17,342 nucleotides of DNA from Phascolarctobacterium sp. (GTDB lineage: Bacteria; Bacillota; Negativicutes; Acidaminococcales; Acidaminococcaceae). The translations under genes were made by a program, and so were the position numbers. The DNA is taken from contig SFCN01000043.1 in assembly GCA_004558595.1 (NCBI GenBank), forward strand, positions 1 through 17,342, in the 5' to 3' direction. Of this stretch, positions 13,496-17,342 are shown one piece after another. The notes beneath the pieces are model-generated. The model worked only from the letters and a program-made list of their open reading frames with translations, was not told the origin of the DNA and searched no databases. Positions within the stretch are counted from its first letter, which is position 1, and each line of letters opens with the position of its first letter.

Positions 13496-14125
13496 TTATT
13501 TGGCAGTAGCCTTATCCATCATATATTGTTGTGCGATTTGCATAATGTTCATCACTACCCAATAGAGCACCAGGCCGCCGGGGAAGGTCAGGCTGATGTA
13601 ACCAATGAACAAGGGCATGAAGTACATCATCATCTTGTTTTGAGCACCACCTCCGGCAGGCATGGTCTGCTTAGAAGCGATATAGGTGGTCAGAGCAGAC
13701 AGCACCGGCAGAATATAGGTGGGGTCGGGATTAGAAATGTTCTGCATCCACAGGAAGGAAGCAGAGCCTTCATATTGAAAATCACGAATACCATAGAAAA
13801 TACCGATCATGATCGGCATTTGTACCAATAAGGGCAGGCAGCCTGCCAGAGGGTTCACACCCTCGTTTTTATAAAGATTAGCCAGCTCCATATTCAGACG
13901 TTGCTTGTCGTCCTTATATTTTTCTTGGATGGCCTTCATTTTCGGTTGCAGTTCCATCATGGCCTTAGTGGATTCGATCTGCTTTTTAGTCAGCGGATAA
14001 AGAATCAGCTTTACCAGGACGGTCATAATGATAATGGCTACGCCATAGTTGGGAAAGCCGATACCATGGAGAAAGCTATAGATAACGGTAATTACTTGTT
14101 GGACGATATTGCTGAGAAAATCCAA
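13496..14125 (-). CDS. yidC: Membrane protein insertase YidC
   Basis: A 209-residue Oxa1/YidC/Alb3 insertase that places proteins into the cytoplasmic membrane with or without SecYEG. It has the short Gram-positive layout: a first helix (about 28-46) with the groove charge supplied by Lys39 in TVLVKLILYPL (often Arg), a cytoplasmic helical hairpin (ESTKAMMELQPKMKAIQEKYKDD, about 50-88), the NPLAGCLPLLVQMPIMIGIF helix, and two more C-terminal helices ending near 200. It lacks a clear lipobox or long periplasmic domain. The start appears to be TTG at 14125: AAGGAG lies 7 bases upstream and no in-frame ATG fits better. It sits between yidD and khpB. Confidence 0.95.
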   Translation of the reverse strand: MDFLSNIVQQVITVIYSFLHGIGFPNYGVAIIIMTVLVKLILYPLTKKQIESTKAMMELQPKMKAIQEKYKDDKQRLNMELANLYKNEGVNPLAGCLPLLVQMPIMIGIFYGIRDFQYEGSASFLWMQNISNPDPTYILPVLSALTTYIASKQTMPAGGGAQNKMMMYFMPLFIGYISLTFPGGLVLYWVVMNIMQIAQQYMMDKATAK

Positions 14126-14163
14126 GATATCACTCCTTCAATACAAAGTGTTGTTTGCAATAG

Positions 14164-14373
14164 TTATTGTACAGGATCATAACCGCCAGGATGAAAGGGG
14201 TGACATTTACAAATCCTTTTAATAGCGAGCCATAACCCCTTGACAGGTCCTTTTTTCTGTATCGCCTCGATAGCATAGGCCGAACAGGTAGGATAAAATC
14301 TACATGTCGGCGGAAAGAGCGGCGAAATAAAGATTTGATAAAATCTTATACATAAAATCAGTATCCTGCTCAT
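14164..14373 (-). CDS. yidD: Membrane protein insertion efficiency factor YidD
   Basis: A 69-residue protein of the haemolytic family (UPF0161), thought to help YidC-dependent insertion. The diagnostic sequence is FYQIFISPLFPPTCRFYPTCSAYAIEAI, followed by CKCHPFHPGGYDPVQ at the C-terminus. Three conserved cysteines in the core are present. Two in-frame ATGs exist, 14379 and 14373; the second is chosen because its distance from AAGGG is better (7 bases) and the protein then begins MSRILILCIRFYQ, the usual family length. It is 10 bases after rnpA and 38 bases before yidC. Confidence 0.93.
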   Translation of the reverse strand: MSRILILCIRFYQIFISPLFPPTCRFYPTCSAYAIEAIQKKGPVKGLWLAIKRICKCHPFHPGGYDPVQ

Positions 14374-14383
14374 AGGCATACCC

Positions 14384-14743
14384 TTATTCCTGCAGCAAGG
14401 CTGCTCTCTTCGCTAGTCTTAAAAAAACTCGTTCAAAAGTCTTCAAATCGGCCTTAGTCAGCTTCTGACGGGCCACCCAAACTATATGATAACCTTTTTT
14501 AAGCTCTGATTGATGCAAACGAAAGACCTCTCGCATCAATCGCTTCACTCTGTTGCGGACCACGGCACAGCCAAGCTTTTTACCAACGGCCAGACCAATC
14601 TTGAGATTCTCTCCCTGGTCTGCCAAAATATAAAAAACCGACAGAGGATCCACCACAGTGCGTCCCTTGCCATAGACAAACTGAAAGCTTTTTTTCGATT
14701 TCAGTTTATTAATCTTCTTAAAAGTAAACTTCTTCCTTTGCAT
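14384..14743 (-). CDS. rnpA: Ribonuclease P protein component
   Basis: A 119-residue basic protein that binds the catalytic RNase P RNA and helps recognise precursor-tRNA 5' leaders. The RNR signature is intact: VVRNRVKRLMRE (61-72). The N-terminal KSKKSFQFVYGKGR region and the central FYILADQ...KIGLAVGKKLG strands are typical. The ATG at 14743 follows AGGAG by 8 bases; a further in-frame ATG at 14764 lies within the terminator-like hairpin region and lacks a good site. The gene follows rpmH with the hairpin 14769-14796 between them. Confidence 0.96.
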   Translation of the reverse strand: MQRKKFTFKKINKLKSKKSFQFVYGKGRTVVDPLSVFYILADQGENLKIGLAVGKKLGCAVVRNRVKRLMREVFRLHQSELKKGYHIVWVARQKLTKADLKTFERVFLRLAKRAALLQE

Positions 14744-14768
14744 TAAATGCACTCCTGCCCGCATGGAA

Positions 14769-14796
14769 AAAATAGGCCACTTACGCGGCCTATTTT
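14769..14796 (-). terminator. Terminator or attenuator between rpmH and rnpA
   Basis: A perfect 10-bp stem (AAAATAGGCC at 14769-14778 with its complement at 14787-14796) and 8-base loop, followed on the minus strand by TTTTTTCC. It lies 7 bases after the rpmH stop and would let L34 be made in excess over RnpA. Read-through is presumably needed for the genes behind it, as no other clear promoter is seen before rnpA. Confidence 0.85.
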
Positions 14797-14802
14797 ATAA
14801 TG

Positions 14803-14937
14803 TTATGCAGACAATTTCTTTCTGCCTCTAGCACGTCTTCTTTTGAGAACTTGACGACCGCCCAAAGTTTTCATTCTTTCTCTGAAACCATGAGTTCTTT
14901 TTCTTCTGAGATTATTAGGTTGAAAAGTACGTTTCAT
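14803..14937 (-). CDS. rpmH: 50S ribosomal protein L34
   Basis: A 44-residue, strongly basic protein of the large ribosomal subunit, starting MKRTFQPNNLRRKRTHGF and continuing RERMKTLGGRQVLKRRRARG to end GRKKLSA; this is a complete and textbook-length L34. AAGGAGGG lies 8 bases before the ATG at 14937. It is the first gene of the leftward cluster, with a near-consensus promoter (15072-15100) and a leader of about 130 bases. A terminator-like hairpin follows. Confidence 0.98.
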   Translation of the reverse strand: MKRTFQPNNLRRKRTHGFRERMKTLGGRQVLKRRRARGRKKLSA

Positions 14938-15071
14938 TCAGTATTCCCTCCTTACCACCGCAAAATTTTATCAAATTCCATGTATCTGAATTGATAGCTG
15001 TTAATTATATATCCACCCTCTGCAGTGCCGTAAAACGGGCATACTGCCAGAAAGCAGGATATTACTAAAAT

Positions 15072-15100
15072 ATTATATGGGAAAATAAAAATTTCGTCAA
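15072..15100 (-). promoter_or_regulatory. Near-consensus promoter of rpmH
   Basis: On the minus strand TTGACG (15095-15100) and TATAAT (15072-15077) are separated by 17 bases, nearly perfect for a housekeeping sigma factor and fitting a highly expressed ribosomal protein gene. The leader of about 130 bases (to 14938) holds an imperfect hairpin (GCAGT..GCC pairing with GGCACTGC, plus strand 15018-15053 region) of unknown role. Confidence 0.82.
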
Positions 15101-15116
15101 GTAGAAAACGCCCATT

Positions 15117-15131
15117 TTTCGGGCCCCGAAA
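15117..15131. repeat. Short inverted repeat between the divergent dnaA and rpmH promoters
   Basis: TTTCGGG and CCCGAAA flank a single central C. It lies between the rpmH -35 box and the dnaA -35 box. The shape suggests a dimeric operator, but no regulator is known to me for this sequence. Confidence 0.45.
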
Positions 15132-15148
15132 GAAATTTTCTTTAATAT

Positions 15149-15190
15149 TTGCTAACTTATCCACAGTCTGTTACAATATTAAGTGGATAA
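15149..15190 (+). promoter_or_regulatory. dnaA promoter with two flanking DnaA boxes
   Basis: TTGCTA (15149-15154), 17 bases, TACAAT (15172-15177). A perfect DnaA box TTATCCACA (15157-15165, plus strand) fills the spacer, and an opposed near-perfect box TTATCCACT (15182-15190, minus strand) covers the start of transcription. Bound DnaA should therefore repress its own gene. The rest of the 355-base dnaA-rpmH gap holds the rpmH promoter and leader, and the dnaA leader with a T/A-rich run at 15252-15270. Confidence 0.7.
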
Positions 15191-15292
15191 CTCTGTCCTA
15201 AAGAGCATTATTCGGCACTTACTAGGCTCCCCGGAGCTACGCAGGCTGTCGTTTTTATTTTTTATAAAATCTTGTAGGAAAGGATGTTCTGT

Positions 15293-16681
15293 ATGAGTTC
15301 CTATGATTTAGCAGAAATCTGGGTGAAATGCAAGGATAAATTTAAGGAATCGGCCAACGAGAAAATCTTCGACGTTTGGATAAAGCCCATTATTCCCCTA
15401 GAGGTTACGGACACATATTATAAGGTAGCAGTTAAAAACGCCTTTTTTAAAACCATGCTGGAGGAAAACTACGCCTCCGTGATTCAAGGCATTCTGTCCA
15501 ATATTATGGGCAAGAATATTGACCTAGTTATCGAGGCCATGGAGGACGGCGTTCCTGCTACGAGCGAACTACAGGAGCTTACTCCCGTGAAAACGGAGCA
15601 GCAGGAGCTCTTCTCCACCAAGGCAGGTACAGCTAGCCCGGTGGAAATACCTCCCCTAGAAAGTAATTTAAATCCGAAGTTCATTTTTGAAACCTTCGTT
15701 ATCGGTAACTCCAACCGCTTCGCTCACGCTGCCGCTCAGGCCGTAGCCAATAACCCGGCCCACGCCTATAACCCCCTCTTTCTGTACGGCGGCGTAGGTC
15801 TGGGCAAAACCCACTTAATGCACGCCATCGGCAATCGCATTAAGCAAAATAATCCCAGCATGAAGGTGCTCTACACCACCAGCGAAAAATTCACCAACGA
15901 AATTATTAATTCTATTCAAAACAAAACCACGGAAGCCTTCCGTCAAAAATATCGCAATATCGACTGCCTGATTATCGACGATATCCAATTTCTGAAGGGC
16001 AAGGAGCAGACCCAGGTGGAGTTTTTCCATACCTTTAATGCTCTAAAGGATGCCAATAAACAAATCATCATCTCCAGCGATAGACCGCCCCGTGAAATCG
16101 AAACCCTTGAGGACAGACTCCGCTCCCGTTTCGATCAGGGACTCACCGCCGACATCCAGCCCCCTGATCTGGAAACCCGCATGGCCATCCTTCGTACCAA
16201 AGCAGCCTCCGATAATATTCAAATGCCCAACGATGTCATTACCCTGCTGGCTACCAATATCGCTACCAATATTCGTGAAATAGAGGGTGCCTACACTAAA
16301 ATCGTGGCCTACACCTCCTTAATGGATATGCCCATTACCGTAGAAACGGCCCAAAAGGTCCTCACCGACATGGGTAACGCTATTAAAACACGCACCATTA
16401 CCTTTGAAGGTATAACCAAGGTAGTAGCTGAGCACTACAATATTAAGCAGGATGAGCTCTTCAATAAAAAACGCACGCAAAATATTGCTCATCCACGCCA
16501 AGTAGCCATGTATCTGTGCCGTGAACTGGCAGACCTTTCCTATCCCAAAATCGGTGAGCTGTTCGGCGGTCGTGACCATACCACCGTCATTCACGCCTAC
16601 GAAAAGATTAGTAAAAACAAAAACACCAACTTGGCTCTCCAAAAAGAGATTCAGGAAATGGTGGATATTTTACAGCAATAA
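15293..16681 (+). CDS. dnaA: Chromosomal replication initiator protein DnaA
   Basis: A 462-residue initiator, the usual Bacillota length. Domain I (1-80) is the helicase-loading/oligomerisation domain (IFDVWIKPIIPLEV), domain II (about 85-125) a variable Glu/Thr/Pro-rich linker, domain III the AAA+ ATPase with Walker A GGVGLGKT (166-173), Walker B LIIDD (226-230), sensor I IIISSDRPP and the arginine-finger region LRSRFDQGL, and domain IV (about 368-462) the DNA-binding part with GGRDHTTVIHA (425-435), which recognises TTATNCACA boxes. The ATG at 15293 follows AAAGGA by 8 bases; an in-frame ATG at 15284 overlaps that site. Its targets lie both upstream and downstream of it, giving a two-part origin. 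dnaN follows after 260 bases. Confidence 0.98.
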   Translation: MSSYDLAEIWVKCKDKFKESANEKIFDVWIKPIIPLEVTDTYYKVAVKNAFFKTMLEENYASVIQGILSNIMGKNIDLVIEAMEDGVPATSELQELTPVKTEQQELFSTKAGTASPVEIPPLESNLNPKFIFETFVIGNSNRFAHAAAQAVANNPAHAYNPLFLYGGVGLGKTHLMHAIGNRIKQNNPSMKVLYTTSEKFTNEIINSIQNKTTEAFRQKYRNIDCLIIDDIQFLKGKEQTQVEFFHTFNALKDANKQIIISSDRPPREIETLEDRLRSRFDQGLTADIQPPDLETRMAILRTKAASDNIQMPNDVITLLATNIATNIREIEGAYTKIVAYTSLMDMPITVETAQKVLTDMGNAIKTRTITFEGITKVVAEHYNIKQDELFNKKRTQNIAHPRQVAMYLCRELADLSYPKIGELFGGRDHTTVIHAYEKISKNKNTNLALQKEIQEMVDILQQ

Positions 16682-16683
16682 GA

Positions 16684-16920
16684 GAACAAAAAGTTATCCA
16701 CAAAAACTGTTGATAACTAGCAAAAAAACTGTGCATAACTTTCAGCTACAGTTGATAAAAATTTAAGCTGTTAATTCTGTGTAAAATATTTCCCGCTTAT
16801 CAACAGCCTTATCTACATAGCTCCAAGCACCTATCACAAGGCTTAACAGCACTTTTCCACATTACTAACAGCCATTACTACTACGTCGACTACTTTTTAT
16901 AAATAATATAGTATTAACAA
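16684..16920. other. oriC: Chromosomal replication origin (oriC), dnaA-dnaN intergenic
   Basis: DnaA boxes (consensus TTATNCACA) occur at 16694-16702 (+, perfect), 16708-16716 (-, TTATCAACA), 16730-16738 (-, TTATGCACA, perfect to the consensus), 16750-16758 (-, TTATCAACT), 16778-16786 (-, TTTTACACA), 16797-16805 (+, TTATCAACA), 16809-16817 (+, TTATCTACA) and 16853-16861 (+, TTTTCCACA). They are followed by a trio-like tract and an A+T-rich segment before dnaN. With the two boxes at the dnaA promoter this gives a bipartite origin as in B. subtilis. Confidence 0.92.
16875..16918. promoter_or_regulatory. DnaA-trio-like tract and A+T-rich unwinding element
   Basis: From 16875 the plus strand reads in triplets TTA CTA CTA CGT CGA CTA CTT TTT ATA. 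The opposite strand is then 3'-AAT GAT GAT ... GAT GAA AAA-5', matching the 3'-GAT-type DnaA-trio motif with the central A kept in all but two units. A DnaA box lies just before it (16853-16861), a short GC stretch (AGCC) between, and a pure A/T run (TTTTTATAAATAATATA) after. The order box, trios, A+T-rich is that of the known basal unwinding system. Confidence 0.72.
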
Positions 16921-16941
16921 ACCAAGGAGGACTGTGTACAA

Positions 16942-17342
16942 ATGCTATTTACCTGCAATACCAGCGAACTAAATAAAGCAATACAAACAGCTCAAAGAGC
17001 CATCGTTTCTAAACCCAGTACACCTATTTTTTCCTGTATTCACCTCTTGACCAATGATGATAAATTAATCGTGCAAGCTATGGACTTAAATATGGCTATT
17101 TCCTGCACCTTAGCAGCCAATATTAGCGAGCCCGGGGAAATAGTTGTTAGTGCCAAGCATATTTCCGAGCTCATTCGTAAGCTCAGCACCGACACCGTTA
17201 CTATTAGCAAAAGTCAAGATAATAAGACCATCAAGGTTACCTCAGGTAGCTCCGATTACCAGCTGCTTTTAATGAATGAGGACGATTATCCTAAATTTCC
17301 CGAGGTTGATGCCAATAAATCCCTTACTATTCCCGACGATAA
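16942..17342 (+). CDS. dnaN: DNA polymerase III beta subunit (sliding clamp), N-terminal part
   Basis: The first 133 codons of the beta clamp, cut by the right edge. The start MLFTCNTSELNKAIQTAQRAIVSKPSTPIFSCIHL is typical, with AMDLNMAISCTL and GEIVVSAKHISELIRKL of the first clamp domain. The protein forms a dimeric ring that tethers polymerase III to DNA. AAGGAGG (16924-16930) lies 11 bases before the ATG, a little longer than usual, and a DnaA-box-like sequence (TTGTACACA, minus strand 16933-16941) falls between them. It lies directly downstream of oriC. Confidence 0.97.
   Translation, partial: MLFTCNTSELNKAIQTAQRAIVSKPSTPIFSCIHLLTNDDKLIVQAMDLNMAISCTLAANISEPGEIVVSAKHISELIRKLSTDTVTISKSQDNKTIKVTSGSSDYQLLLMNEDDYPKFPEVDANKSLTIPDD

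Noticed and set aside
16787..16795. NBS half-site TATTTCCCG in oriC
   Set aside because: The second half does not match, so it is not a dimer site; the same holds for GGGAAATA near 17134-17141 in dnaN.
1..17342. CRISPR arrays, insertion sequences, prophage genes, tRNA or rRNA genes
   Set aside because: Looked for and not seen: no regularly spaced repeats, no transposase or integrase motifs, and no tRNA-like cloverleaf noticed by eye.

Overview
The window is a chromosomal replication-origin region. It reads (from right to left) dnaN, oriC, dnaA, rpmH, rnpA, yidD, yidC, khpB/jag, mnmE, mnmG, rsmG, noc, which is the conserved dnaA-proximal order of Bacillota (Firmicutes). The Noc-type ParB protein next to rsmG, a short YidC without a long periplasmic domain, strong AAGGAGG-type ribosome binding sites and moderate G+C all fit this phylum. 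The genes look more like Negativicutes or a related gut lineage than Bacillus, but that finer placement is an impression, not a demonstration.

Layout. Positions 1-1440 (mostly minus strand) form an A+T-rich fringe: the start of a phospholipase-D-like/helicase-type protein cut by the window edge, a Nudix hydrolase directly upstream of it, and two small unknown genes. Positions 1694-5570 (plus strand) hold a four-gene operon: an SPFH protein with three C-terminal zinc ribbons, a double-zinc-ribbon membrane protein, a TPM-domain protein and an exported L,D-transpeptidase. The first three correspond to YdjI, YdjG and YdjH of Bacillus subtilis, which connect PspA to the membrane, but no pspA is visible here. 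A bidirectional terminator at 5585-5625 separates this operon from a convergent exported 5'-nucleotidase (5678-7297, minus).

Positions 7506-14937 (minus strand) are the origin-linked housekeeping cluster: ribosomal protein L34, RNase P protein, YidD and YidC (membrane protein insertion), KhpB (RNA binding), MnmE and MnmG (tRNA wobble-uridine modification), RsmG (16S rRNA methylation) and Noc (nucleoid occlusion). Terminator-like hairpins lie after rpmH, between khpB and mnmE, and after noc. Divergent promoters at 14938-15292 drive rpmH leftward and dnaA rightward, with DnaA boxes at the dnaA promoter. Positions 16682-16941 hold oriC: a cluster of DnaA boxes, then a DnaA-trio-like tract and an A+T-rich unwinding segment just before dnaN.

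The best specific observations are an exact 16-bp palindrome, TATTTCCCGGGAAATA, inside the 5'-nucleotidase gene, identical to the Noc-binding sequence known from B. subtilis and 1.1 kb from a Noc protein whose specificity residues match; the probable DnaA-trio element in oriC; the PspA-less SPFH/zinc-ribbon/TPM/L,D-transpeptidase operon; and the truncated Nudix plus PLD/helicase pair at the left edge. No CRISPR array, transposase, prophage or tRNA was seen.
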